From Bacteroidales bacterium (GTDB taxonomy: Bacteria; Bacteroidota; Bacteroidia; Bacteroidales; Muribaculaceae), in NCBI GenBank assembly GCA_004557565.1, contig SFGS01000053.1, positions 1 to 29,281 of the forward strand: a stretch of DNA of 29,281 nucleotides, in the 5' to 3' direction. The notes below the pieces were generated by a model. That model worked only from the letters and a program-made list of their open reading frames with translations, did no database searches and was not told the origin of the DNA. How positions within the stretch are numbered: position 1 is the stretch's first letter; each line of letters starts with the position of its first letter. This document shows positions 6,868 to 14,174 of this stretch, piece by piece. The position numbers and the translations under genes were made by a program.

Positions 6868-6898
6868 TAGCACATAAACATTTCCAACAAATACTTAA

Positions 6899-6928
6899 GC
6901 TCTCGGCGTGAGTGCCGAGAGCTTTTTT
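6899..6928 (+). terminator. Terminator of the NifU-like/GGGtGRT operon
   Basis: GCTCTCGGC (6899-6907) pairs perfectly with GCCGAGAGC (6914-6922) around GTGAGT, followed by TTTTTT. Confidence 0.95.
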
Positions 6929-6949
6929 ATTTCCCCACCAACTGGTAAG

Positions 6950-7095
6950 CACCTCAAGATCCCTAATTACAGACCCAAGCAGACCCTTCCGACCTATCGG
7001 ACCAAGCAGACCCATCGGACATATCAGACTTATTGAACCTTTCAGGCACCCACTCGTTGACTCGTTGACCTGTTGACCTGTTGACTTGTTGACTT
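6950..7095. repeat. Low-complexity repeats, including five 8-bp units
   Basis: From 7056 to 7095 GTTGAC plus two bases is repeated five times (GTTGACTC, GTTGACCT twice, GTTGACTT twice). Just before, AAGCAGACCC and ATCGGAC words recur. No gene is supported in 6868-7166 apart from the terminator and the promoter. Confidence 0.8.
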
Positions 7096-7110
7096 TTTTC
7101 AAAAAAACTT

Positions 7111-7141
7111 TTGGTTGGATTAAAATTTTGTGGTAATTTTG
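7111..7141 (+). promoter_or_regulatory. Promoter of the lipoprotein/tRNA-Gly unit
   Basis: TTG at 7111-7113, 20 nt, then TAATTTTG (7134-7141); the ATG follows at 7167. Confidence 0.7.
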
Positions 7142-7166
7142 TTATTGTTATAAATAATATGATTCG

Positions 7167-7547
7167 ATGAAACGTTCGTTTTACATATTAGCTTTTGCTG
7201 CATCAGCTCTTTTTATTGGTTCATGCCAAAAAGAGGGTAAAGGATCTACCGACACGGCTTCAGATACCGACACAATCCCCGTGGAGCAAATATTGGACAC
7301 CGACACCACCGCTAATGGCAACGCTGACAGTATGCTTTCGGTTCAAGGCGTGGCAGTTGGTGGTGCAATGAACAGCATCTTCGTTGAAGACGATCAAAAA
7401 GAATCCCACGACTTCGCTTATCCCGAACTCAACCGCGACAGCATTGACGCATGGGAAGAGGGCGACATCGTGAAAGTAACCTACACTACCGGAGCAGAAG
7501 GCGACGTAGTGAGTTCAGTAAGAGTAATCCGCCATACGGCGCAATAA
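7167..7547 (+). CDS. Small lipoprotein of unknown function
   Basis: A 126-residue protein. The signal peptide MKRSFYILAFAASALFIGSC ends in the lipobox GSC, with the lipid-bearing Cys at residue 20. An Asp/Thr-rich linker follows (DTASDTDTIPVEQ, DTDTTANGNAD), typical of surface-exposed Bacteroidales lipoproteins, then a compact C-terminal domain of about 70 residues with IDAWEEGDIVKVTYTT and SSVRVIRHTAQ, probably a small beta barrel. The family is not recognised. The gene ends 15 nt before tRNA-Gly with no terminator between, so both are probably on one transcript. Confidence 0.78.
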   Translation: MKRSFYILAFAASALFIGSCQKEGKGSTDTASDTDTIPVEQILDTDTTANGNADSMLSVQGVAVGGAMNSIFVEDDQKESHDFAYPELNRDSIDAWEEGDIVKVTYTTGAEGDVVSSVRVIRHTAQ

Positions 7548-7562
7548 ATATATCCACATTAT

Positions 7563-7638
7563 GCGATAGTGGCTCAGTTGGTAGAGCATTGGCTTCCCAA
7601 GCCGAGGGTCGCGGGTTCGAGTCCCGTCTATCGCTCCA
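7563..7638 (+). tRNA. tRNA-Gly (anticodon CCC), CCA encoded
   Basis: Cloverleaf visible: acceptor GCGATAG with CTATCGC, D arm GCTCAGTTGGTAGAGC, anticodon arm TTGGC-TTCCCAA-GCCGA (anticodon CCC, reads GGG), T arm CGGGTTCGAGTCCCG, discriminator T and an encoded CCA (7636-7638). Confidence 0.95.
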
Positions 7639-7644
7639 AAATCA

Positions 7645-7676
7645 TAGGGTGCACCAACCAGTGCACCCTATTTTTT
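7645..7676 (+). terminator. Terminator after tRNA-Gly
   Basis: TAGGGTGCAC (7645-7654) pairs with GTGCACCCTA (7661-7670), followed by TTTTTT. Confidence 0.92.
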
Positions 7677-7719
7677 CACCCTACACAACCACAAATTAAT
7701 AAAAAAATCCATCACAAAT

Positions 7720-7785
7720 AATTCGTGAAAATTTGTGCTAATTCGTGGCAAATTTCAACCACGAATCTCACGAATCTCACGAATA
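7720..7785. repeat. ATTCGTG/CACGAAT repeat cluster
   Basis: ATTCGTG occurs twice on this strand and its inverse CACGAAT three times, so the block can fold back on itself. It is non-coding. Confidence 0.6.
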
Positions 7786-7894
7786 ATCATTTAGCCTTAG
7801 TAAAAGGAGAAGATGGAGCACTCGGAGTACTCGGAGCACTCAGAGAACTCAGAGTAATCTGAAAACCCATACAACCAAGCACTCCACCAACCTC

Positions 7895-8029
7895 TGTGAG
7901 ATTTTCCACCCACAAAGAAATCAGTGAGATTTGCGGGATCAGTGTGAGCCACCCCACCACTAAGTCAGCCTCAGTGAGATTCCCCACCCACAACGAAATC
8001 AGTGGGATCTGCGGGATCTGTGTGAGCCA
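7895..8029. repeat. Two imperfect 57-bp direct repeats
   Basis: Copy 1 (7895-7951) and copy 2 (7973-8029) share TGAGATT..CCACCCACAA.GAAATCAGTG.GAT.TGCGGGATC..TGTGAGCCA. They contain CAGTGAGAT words also seen nearby. No gene is supported in 7677-8133. Confidence 0.8.
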
Positions 8030-8053
8030 AGTTCTCCACCAAGGCGTGCGCAC

Positions 8054-8092
8054 ACAAAAAAGGCGTGCACCTCGTAGAGTGAGATGCACGCC
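8054..8092 (-). terminator. Terminator of rpsA
   Basis: On the minus strand GGCGTGCA (8085-8092) pairs with TGCACGCC (8062-8069), followed by a run of Ts. Confidence 0.85.
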
Positions 8093-8133
8093 GTGTGATT
8101 GGAATCAATCGAATCCTATATCAGAATCATTGA

Positions 8134-9909
8134 TTATTCACCTTTTTCAAGTTTAGCCTTGAGAGCTGCAAGAGAGCTGATGTCGCCAAGAGTAGTCTTT
8201 TCCAGGTTGCTGGTTACTGCTGGTTCTTCAGCTTGTGGCTTAGAAGCCTTTTTAGCCTTGCGAACTTCTGCCTTTTGTTCATCTTCGAAGATGCGGCTGT
8301 GGCTAAGGATGATGCGCTTAGCGTCCTTGTTGAATTCAATCACCTTGAATTCGAGAGTTTCACCTTGCTTAGCTTGAGTGCCATCTTCCTTTTGGAGGTG
8401 CTTAGGAGTAGCAAAACCTTCCACACCGTGAGGCAGGCTGATTACTGCGCCCTTGTCGAGCATTTCAGTGATAGTGCCTTCGTGTACGCTACCTACAGTG
8501 AAGACAGTTTCAAACACATCCCATGGGTTTTCTTCAAGTTGCTTGTGACCGAGGCTCAAGCGACGGTTTTCCTTGTCGATTTCGAGAACCACTACGTCGA
8601 TTTCAGCACCGATTTGAGTAAATTCGCTTGGGTGCTTAATCTTCTTGGTCCAAGAGAGGTCGCTGATGTGGATAAGACCGTCAACACCTTCTTCAAGTTC
8701 TACAAACACACCGAAGTTGGTGAAGTTGCGAACCTTAGCAGAGTGCTTGCTGCCCACAGGATACTTGGTTTCGATAGTTTCCCATGGATCTTCCTTGAGT
8801 TGCTTGATACCAAGTGACATCTTGCGTTCTTCGCGGTCGAGAGTGAGGATTTGAGCCTCCACTTCGTCGCCCACCTTCATGAAGTCTTGAGCGCTGCGCA
8901 AGTGTTGTGACCAGCTCATTTCGCTTACGTGGATCAGACCTTCCACACCTGGAGCGATTTCTACGAATGCACCATAGTCGGTCATCACAACCACTTTACC
9001 CTTCACGCGGTCGCCAACCTTGAGGTTTGGATCGAGAGCATCCCATGGATGAGGCATGAGTTGCTTCAAGCCGAGAGCGATGCGCTTCTTCTCTTCGTCG
9101 AAGTCGAGAATAACCACATTGAGCTTCTGGTCAGGTTGAACGATGTCGTTAGGATTGTTAACACGGCCCCAAGAGAGGTCGGTGATGTGGATAAGACCAT
9201 CTACGCCACCCAAGTCGATGAACACACCGTAAGGGGTGATGTTCTTAACAGTACCTTCGAGTACTTGACCCTTTTCGAGCTTAGCGATGATTTCCTTGCG
9301 TTGTTGTTCGAGCTCAGCTTCAATGAGAGCCTTGTGTGAAACAACCACGTTCTTGAATTCTTGGTTGATCTTAACCACCTTGAATTCCATAGTTTTGTTA
9401 ACGTAAACATCATAGTCACGGATTGGCTTCACATCGATTTGTGAACCTGGGAGGAAGGCTTCAATGCCAAACACATCCACAATCATACCACCCTTAGTGC
9501 GGCACTTGATGTAACCCTTGATGATTTCGTCGTTGTCAAGCGCTTGATTAACGCGTTCCCAGCTCTTGCTTGCGCGTGCCTTCTTGTGAGAGAGCACGAG
9601 TTGACCCTTGCGGTCTTCCTGACTTTCAACGTAAACTTCTACAGTGTCGCCCACCTTCAAATCAGGATTGTAGCGGAATTCGTTAAATGGAATAATGCCA
9701 TCTGACTTAGCACCGATGTTAACCACCACCTCACGCTTGTTGATTGAGATAACAGTACCTTCAGTTACTTCATGATCCTTAAACGAACCAAGTGACTTGT
9801 CATAGGTTTTTTCCAGTTCTTCTTGAGATTTCTCTCGTTGAGTTTCGCCTTTTTCAAAGGCTTCCCAGTCGAAATCTTCGATTGGAGAATTTTTTAATTC
9901 TTCGCTCAT
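8134..9909 (-). CDS. rpsA: 30S ribosomal protein S1
   Basis: A 591-residue protein with six S1 (OB-fold) RNA-binding domains at about 87-residue spacing, beginning near residues 48, 131, 216, 303, 390 and 477. The canonical pattern is clearest in repeats 3-5 (GVFIDLGGVDGLIHITDLSW, GAFVEIAPGVEGLIHVSEMSW, GVFVELEEGVDGLIHISDLSW). An acidic N-terminal extension (MSEELKNSPIEDFDWEAFEK) is typical of Bacteroidetes S1. S1 brings mRNA to the 30S subunit and matters where Shine-Dalgarno sites are weak, as here. It is transcribed alone from the promoter at 9974-10003. The C-terminal Lys/Glu/Ala-rich tail is probably flexible. Confidence 0.97.
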   Translation of the reverse strand: MSEELKNSPIEDFDWEAFEKGETQREKSQEELEKTYDKSLGSFKDHEVTEGTVISINKREVVVNIGAKSDGIIPFNEFRYNPDLKVGDTVEVYVESQEDRKGQLVLSHKKARASKSWERVNQALDNDEIIKGYIKCRTKGGMIVDVFGIEAFLPGSQIDVKPIRDYDVYVNKTMEFKVVKINQEFKNVVVSHKALIEAELEQQRKEIIAKLEKGQVLEGTVKNITPYGVFIDLGGVDGLIHITDLSWGRVNNPNDIVQPDQKLNVVILDFDEEKKRIALGLKQLMPHPWDALDPNLKVGDRVKGKVVVMTDYGAFVEIAPGVEGLIHVSEMSWSQHLRSAQDFMKVGDEVEAQILTLDREERKMSLGIKQLKEDPWETIETKYPVGSKHSAKVRNFTNFGVFVELEEGVDGLIHISDLSWTKKIKHPSEFTQIGAEIDVVVLEIDKENRRLSLGHKQLEENPWDVFETVFTVGSVHEGTITEMLDKGAVISLPHGVEGFATPKHLQKEDGTQAKQGETLEFKVIEFNKDAKRIILSHSRIFEDEQKAEVRKAKKASKPQAEEPAVTSNLEKTTLGDISSLAALKAKLEKGE

Positions 9910-9973
9910 TTTAAATAGTTAATAAATTAGTTAATTATGCGCCTCGCAGATTCGTTCCCACAAAACGCAAATG

Positions 9974-10003
9974 CAAAATTACACATAATTTTCCAAATAT
10001 CAA
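9974..10003 (-). promoter_or_regulatory. Promoter of rpsA
   Basis: TTG (10001-10003, minus strand), 19 nt, then TAATTTTG (9974-9981). It shares the divergent gap 9910-10222 with the promoter of the secreted-protein gene; nothing else is seen in that gap. Confidence 0.75.
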
Positions 10004-10126
10004 TCACTTTCACCGCTAAAATAGACATCAATGGCATTTTTTTATTTTTCGCCACACATTAAAATAATATAAAGCGTCATTTATGTTACGATTTTGCATC
10101 TTTTTACAGAATTGTTCAAATTAAAT

Positions 10127-10157
10127 TTGTTATTCTCAATTATTAATGCTAACTTTG
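10127..10157 (+). promoter_or_regulatory. Promoter of the 370-residue secreted protein gene
   Basis: TTG (10127-10129), 20 nt, TAACTTTG (10150-10157). The A-rich leader of about 55 nt up to the ATG at 10223 is typical of strongly translated Bacteroidetes genes. Confidence 0.78.
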
Positions 10158-10222
10158 TTTGTCGAAAGAGAAGATTTTTTTTAGCTTAACTATAAATATT
10201 AACAATTTAAACAAAAAAAACA

Positions 10223-11335
10223 ATGAAAAAATTATTACTTCTTGCTGCTGCAGCAGTAGCTTTTGGTGCAAGCGCACAAACTTTGACACGCACTTGGAAA
10301 GTTGAAACCGCTAACGCACTTCCAAAAGGAGAATGCCGTCAAGGTGTAGGTTTGAACGGTAAGATTTACGTTAACAACAAGGCTGATCAAAAGGTTTACG
10401 TTGTTGACAAGGATGGCGTTTCAGCTACAACTCTTCCTGGTGGCAGAAACTGCGGTATCGGCCACGACCAAGCAGGTAACCTCATCGTTTCAAACGCAAA
10501 ATTCCCTAACACATGGGGTGTTGACTCTGCATTCTTCGTTTACAAACCACAAACTCCATCAGAACTTACTATGCTCTCTTACGCTCAAGTATTAACCGCT
10601 ATTGGCCGCTGCGACTTCCTTGGTACAGCTAAGGGCGACCTTACTGGTGATGGCGAACTTTTGCTCGTAGGTGGTGTAGGTACTGGCATCGCTAAATTCA
10701 TCACCGTAGGCGGCGAAACCAGTGCTGACGATTGCTTCATTGCAAGTGCTGACAACAAAATCAATGTAACCAACAATGTTACAGTGGTTCGTCCATTCAT
10801 GGATGGTGATGTAGAAAAATATCTCTATGTAACTCGTAATGGTGCTCCTGCTATCATCGTTGCTGACGACCAAGGCAACTTCACTACTGAAAAGACTATG
10901 GCTTGGGAAAACAGAGGTGCTTGCAACGGTTCTGACATCTTCGTACTTGGCGGCAAGAAATATGTAGTTTACCCAACTCTTCCAAACTACAATGATGGCT
11001 TCGCTATCGCTTGCATCGATGGAGAACTCGCTGAAGGTGTAAAAGAATACCCTGCAGTTGCAACTAAAGAAGTAGAACTTCCAACTCTCAACAATGGTTC
11101 TCAAACAAACTGGGTTAACGCAGAAGTAGTTAGCGACACCGAAGCTATTATCTACCAATACGTTCCTGGTGCATACACCGCTGCTTACTCATTCAAGCTC
11201 CCTGCAGAACAAACTGGTATCAACGACGTGAACGCTGCTAACGACGTTAAGGTTCGCAAAGTTTACGAAAACGGCCAAGTTTACATCATCAAGGGTGATG
11301 TTAAGTACAACGTAATGGGTGCTCAAGTAAAATAA
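10223..11335 (+). CDS. Secreted beta-propeller-like protein with C-terminal sorting-like tail
   Basis: A 370-residue protein. A signal peptide (MKKLLLLAAAAVAFGASAQ) is followed by repeated short beta motifs with Gly-Asn/Asp turns (NGKIYVNNKAD, QKVYVVDKDG, QAGNLIVSNAKF, KYLYVTRNGAPAIIVADDQGN), as in NHL or YncE-type propellers. The last 40 residues (TGINDVNAANDVKVRKVYEN, then GQVYIIKGDVKYNVMGAQVK) match the tail of the protein at 12220-13800 and resemble short C-terminal modules of Bacteroidales secreted proteins, possibly type IX secretion signals; that is inference. Codon use (CTT/GCT/AAC-rich) suggests high expression. It has its own promoter and terminator. Substrate or ligand unknown. Confidence 0.75.
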   Translation: MKKLLLLAAAAVAFGASAQTLTRTWKVETANALPKGECRQGVGLNGKIYVNNKADQKVYVVDKDGVSATTLPGGRNCGIGHDQAGNLIVSNAKFPNTWGVDSAFFVYKPQTPSELTMLSYAQVLTAIGRCDFLGTAKGDLTGDGELLLVGGVGTGIAKFITVGGETSADDCFIASADNKINVTNNVTVVRPFMDGDVEKYLYVTRNGAPAIIVADDQGNFTTEKTMAWENRGACNGSDIFVLGGKKYVVYPTLPNYNDGFAIACIDGELAEGVKEYPAVATKEVELPTLNNGSQTNWVNAEVVSDTEAIIYQYVPGAYTAAYSFKLPAEQTGINDVNAANDVKVRKVYENGQVYIIKGDVKYNVMGAQVK

Positions 11336-11377
11336 GAAATAGAGACTAACAAAAAATAAATTCTCTAATAGAAATCA

Positions 11378-11414
11378 GGGAGGATGCCACAAAGGCACCC
11401 TCCCTATTTTTTTT
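11378..11414 (+). terminator. Terminator after the 370-residue protein gene
   Basis: GGGAGGATGCC pairs with GGCACCCTCCC (one mismatch) around ACAAA, followed by TATTTTTTTT. Confidence 0.9.
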
Positions 11415-11432
11415 GCCCCATGTGAAAATATC

Positions 11433-11645
11433 GGTTCAGTGGAAAAATACTGGGGGACTGAAACAAAAACATAAAAAAACAGCCTTTTAGCGATGCCAGT
11501 GCTTCGCACCTGTCGTTAGTGCTGTGGCAGTCTGATTTCAAGCAGATGCTTGAATCAGCCACACCACAGCACCAACGCCGCCCTCCCCAGTGAGGGCGGT
11601 GGCATCGCCAAAAGGATAAAAACCGCTCGCCTTCGGCGAAAAACC
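11433..11645 (+). repeat. Intergenic repeat, arm A (copy 3)
   Basis: Begins GGTTCAGTGGAAAAATACTG and ends CGCCTTCGGCGAAAAACC. It is nearly identical to 2168-2380. Here arms A, C and B follow each other in one unbroken composite (11433-12000). Confidence 0.88.
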
Positions 11646-11646
11646 C

Positions 11647-11739
11647 GGTAGGGACGTGATACTTCACGTCCGCCCATAATTGTGATACTATATTGAATAT
11701 CAATCATTTGGCGCGGACGCGAAGTATCGCGTCCCTACC
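11647..11739. repeat. Repeat unit C, complete copy 1 (93 bp)
   Basis: Terminal inverted arms of 27 bp (GGTAGGGACG...CGTCCGC) flank an AT-rich core with ATATTGAATAT. Each arm is itself a hairpin: GGACGTGA with TCACGTCC on the left, GGACGCGA with TCGCGTCC on the right. The T-A to C-G change between the arms is compensatory, supporting selection on the fold. Confidence 0.88.
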
Positions 11740-11795
11740 ATGCAAAATCGTTTTGGGAGATTGATACAACCTCTTTTCAAGAATTCATTTTATCT

Positions 11796-12000
11796 TCAGG
11801 GGTTTTTCGCCGTGAAACGGCGAGCGGTTTTTATCCTTGGGGCAATGTGGTGAGCCCTCGTGAGAGGGTGGCGTAAGGATTGTGTGGTTGGCGGAATGGA
11901 AACTCGTTTCCAATGACGCAAAGCGCACAATCCCTACGCCAAATGCGAAGCATTCCACATTGCTCCAAGGCTGTTTTTTATGTTTTTGTTTTTTGATCCA
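11796..12000 (+). repeat. Intergenic repeat, arm B (copy 3)
   Basis: Matches 2591-2800 closely (GGGGTTTTTCGCCGTGAAAC to ATGTTTTTGTTTTTTGATCC) but lacks the last part of the outer end. The gap 12001-12098 after it holds only an ACGATAACGCCATAGCG remnant. Confidence 0.85.
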
Positions 12001-12098
12001 AAATCTCCCAAAACGATAACGCCATAGCGTAAAGACATTTTTTCATTTTAACCTATTGTGATAGACCTAAACTATTATTATAAAAGAGTGGAAAAAAT

Positions 12099-12129
12099 TT
12101 GGAAAAAGGAAAACAAATCTTTATCTTTG
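12099..12129 (+). promoter_or_regulatory. Promoter of the 526-residue secreted protein gene
   Basis: TTG (12099-12101), 20 nt, TATCTTTG (12122-12129) followed by CA. The leader to the ATG at 12220 is about 80 nt and contains the repeated word ACTACNANAAGTNA. Confidence 0.78.
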
Positions 12130-12219
12130 CAATAACTAATTAATAGACTACTACAAGTTAAAAGACTACTATAAGTAACAGATATCAACCTATTAACAAA
12201 CTAATTAACTAAAGTAACA

Positions 12220-13800
12220 ATGAAAAAAGCTTTACTTTTTGCAGGATTTGCAGCATTGGCACTTTGCGCCAGTGCTCAAAACCCATTTGCCTATGGCATT
12301 CGCACCACAGGCGTGAGCAACGGTGTTGCCACAGGCAAAACCATCACAGTGAACTACACCCTTAATGCCGATGCAGAAAGCGGTGCAATCAAATTTTATA
12401 ACGCAGGTAAGACTGCAGTGAAAGCTGTTGATCTCGCTGGCGACCAGCTCACCAAGGGCACTCATGCTGTGGAAGTGTCAATTGAAGATCTGGAAGCAAA
12501 TGCCGCATACGGCTTCACAATCACCACAACTGGTGCAAAAATCGATGCAGTGAAGGAAGTGTTCAGCGACTTTGGCGCTGGCATGGCTCACCAATACTGG
12601 AGTCCTTACGGCGTGGCTTGCGACAACGACCCTATGAGCAAGCACTTCGGCCGCGTGCTGATCACCGAATCACAAGCCAACCAAGGTGACACCTACTTCA
12701 CCAAAGCTCACGGCGTGGGTGCAGGTCTGTATGAATACGACCCACAAGGCAACCCTGTTGTTAATGGCGCAGACTCTACAAAATACGGTTACAATCCATT
12801 CCAATGGGTACACGCTACATATGAAGGTGGCGCAAAATCAAGCAAATTCTTCGCTAAGAAGGTGCGCATCGCTCAAGACGGCAGAATTTTCTTAGGCGTT
12901 CTCGACTGCGTAAGCAATCCTCTCTACACCATCAATCCCGACAACCTCGGTGAATGGACACCTGTATTCCAAGGCACATTGGCTACCGACGCAAGTGGCT
13001 GCATCAACAATGCAGAAGGCGCAATGGTGGCAGCTCCATCAGCAGCATTCGACGTGGTAGGTAAAGGCGAAAACCTCAAAATTGCTAACCTCGGCAGTAA
13101 ATTCGGACAAAGCTACAGCTTTGGCAACTACACTTGCTACGAATACGCACTTGGTGCTGCAAACACTTGGAGCGAAGCTGCAGAGGCAGAAGTGTTCCCA
13201 TTCAGCTTGCAATACACCATTTCTGCACAAAGCGTGTCAATCGCTTACGACAAAGACGGCAAGGGCATGTGGTATGCACAATACCGTGCCACTCCATCTG
13301 GCGAACAACCAGCTATCAAGCACGCTACACTCAAAGCTAACGGTTGGGAAGAAGACTACAGCGACATCACTACAGTGGTTCGCGGCGGTGGTATTGCCTA
13401 CAACAAGGACTACACCCTGCTCGCAATTCCTGCTGGTAACAACGTGCTGAAGGTTTACAACGTAGATAAAGACAACGACGGCAAGCCTGTATTGACCGAA
13501 AAATATGTGCTCAACACTCCTTCAATTCGTGGCTACAACGACATTTGCTTCGACTACGCTAACAACATCTACTCTTGCGACAACGGCAAGGAAGTGATGC
13601 AACAACTCCAACTTCCTTTGGAAAATCCAACAGTGGAAGTTCCTTGCCCTGAAAGCGAATTGTTCTCAATACCTGTTAGTACTGGCGTAACCGACATCAC
13701 CAGCACCGAAGTTAAGGCTAAGAAGGTGATTGAAAACGGTCAAGTGATAATCATCAAGGGCGACAAGAAGTACAACCTGATGGGTGTAGAAATCAAGTAA
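12220..13800 (+). CDS. Large secreted propeller-like protein with shared C-terminal tail
   Basis: A 526-residue protein. The signal peptide is MKKALLFAGFAALALCASAQ. Residues of about 22-105 look like an Ig/FN3-type sandwich (GKTITVNYTLNADAESGAIK, AVEVSIEDLEANAAYGFTI). From about residue 115 a propeller-like region follows, with repeated strand-turn units (YGVACDNDPMSKHFGRVLIT, KVRIAQDGRIFLGVLD, ITTVVRGGGIAYNKDYTLLA, NDICFDYANNIYSCDNG). The last 40 residues (TGVTDITSTEVKAKKVIENG, then QVIIIKGDKKYNLMGVEIK) match the tail of the protein at 10223-11335. Probably exported to the envelope or surface; function unknown. Well-expressed codons; own promoter and terminator. Confidence 0.75.
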   Translation: MKKALLFAGFAALALCASAQNPFAYGIRTTGVSNGVATGKTITVNYTLNADAESGAIKFYNAGKTAVKAVDLAGDQLTKGTHAVEVSIEDLEANAAYGFTITTTGAKIDAVKEVFSDFGAGMAHQYWSPYGVACDNDPMSKHFGRVLITESQANQGDTYFTKAHGVGAGLYEYDPQGNPVVNGADSTKYGYNPFQWVHATYEGGAKSSKFFAKKVRIAQDGRIFLGVLDCVSNPLYTINPDNLGEWTPVFQGTLATDASGCINNAEGAMVAAPSAAFDVVGKGENLKIANLGSKFGQSYSFGNYTCYEYALGAANTWSEAAEAEVFPFSLQYTISAQSVSIAYDKDGKGMWYAQYRATPSGEQPAIKHATLKANGWEEDYSDITTVVRGGGIAYNKDYTLLAIPAGNNVLKVYNVDKDNDGKPVLTEKYVLNTPSIRGYNDICFDYANNIYSCDNGKEVMQQLQLPLENPTVEVPCPESELFSIPVSTGVTDITSTEVKAKKVIENGQVIIIKGDKKYNLMGVEIK

Positions 13801-13890
13801 GAAATTAGAAATTAGAAGTTTCTTTTTGAAGTTTCTTTTAGAAGTTTCTTTTAGAAGTTAAGGAGTTAAGAAGTTAAAGAAGTTAAGACG
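13801..13890. repeat. Tandem GAAGTTTCTTTTA and GAAGTTAA repeats
   Basis: About three units of GAAGTTTCTTTT with A or T, then several units of AGAAGTTAA, directly after the stop codon. Low-complexity and non-coding. Confidence 0.7.
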
Positions 13891-13949
13891 GCACTATTGC
13901 CTCTGGTACATTATCTTCAAATTTCGGCTCTAAGGCTTCATAAAATATA

Positions 13950-13988
13950 GTGAGGATGCTCAAAATTGAGCACCCTCACTTATTTTTT
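13950..13988 (+). terminator. Terminator after the 526-residue protein gene
   Basis: GTGAGGATGCTCA pairs with TGAGCACCCTCAC (one mismatch) around a 4-nt loop, followed by TTATTTTTT. Between here and the pfp terminator lies only a repeat remnant, GGAATGCTATAGCATTGCCG. Confidence 0.88.
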
Positions 13989-14061
13989 GGCAATATGCGG
14001 TACGAAACATTTACGGGAATGCTATAGCATTGCCGTAGGGGCATGACATAGAAATGGTGGC

Positions 14062-14097
14062 AAAAAAATCCCTGCTTCGGGTGGGAAGCAGGGATTT
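14062..14097 (-). terminator. Terminator of pfp
   Basis: AAATCCCTGCTTC pairs perfectly with GAAGCAGGGATTT around CCACCC on the minus strand, followed by TTTT. Confidence 0.93.
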
Positions 14098-14174
14098 GCA
14101 AGCTGTTAGAAAGGGTTGTTAAATATATAACGGTGGAATGTCCTTTCATCATTCCGCCCTATTGGGTGCGGTAA

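Noticed and set aside
7895..8029. CRISPR-like array at the 57-bp repeats
   Set aside because: Only two imperfect copies with a short 21-nt gap and no cas genes; these are ordinary intergenic repeats.
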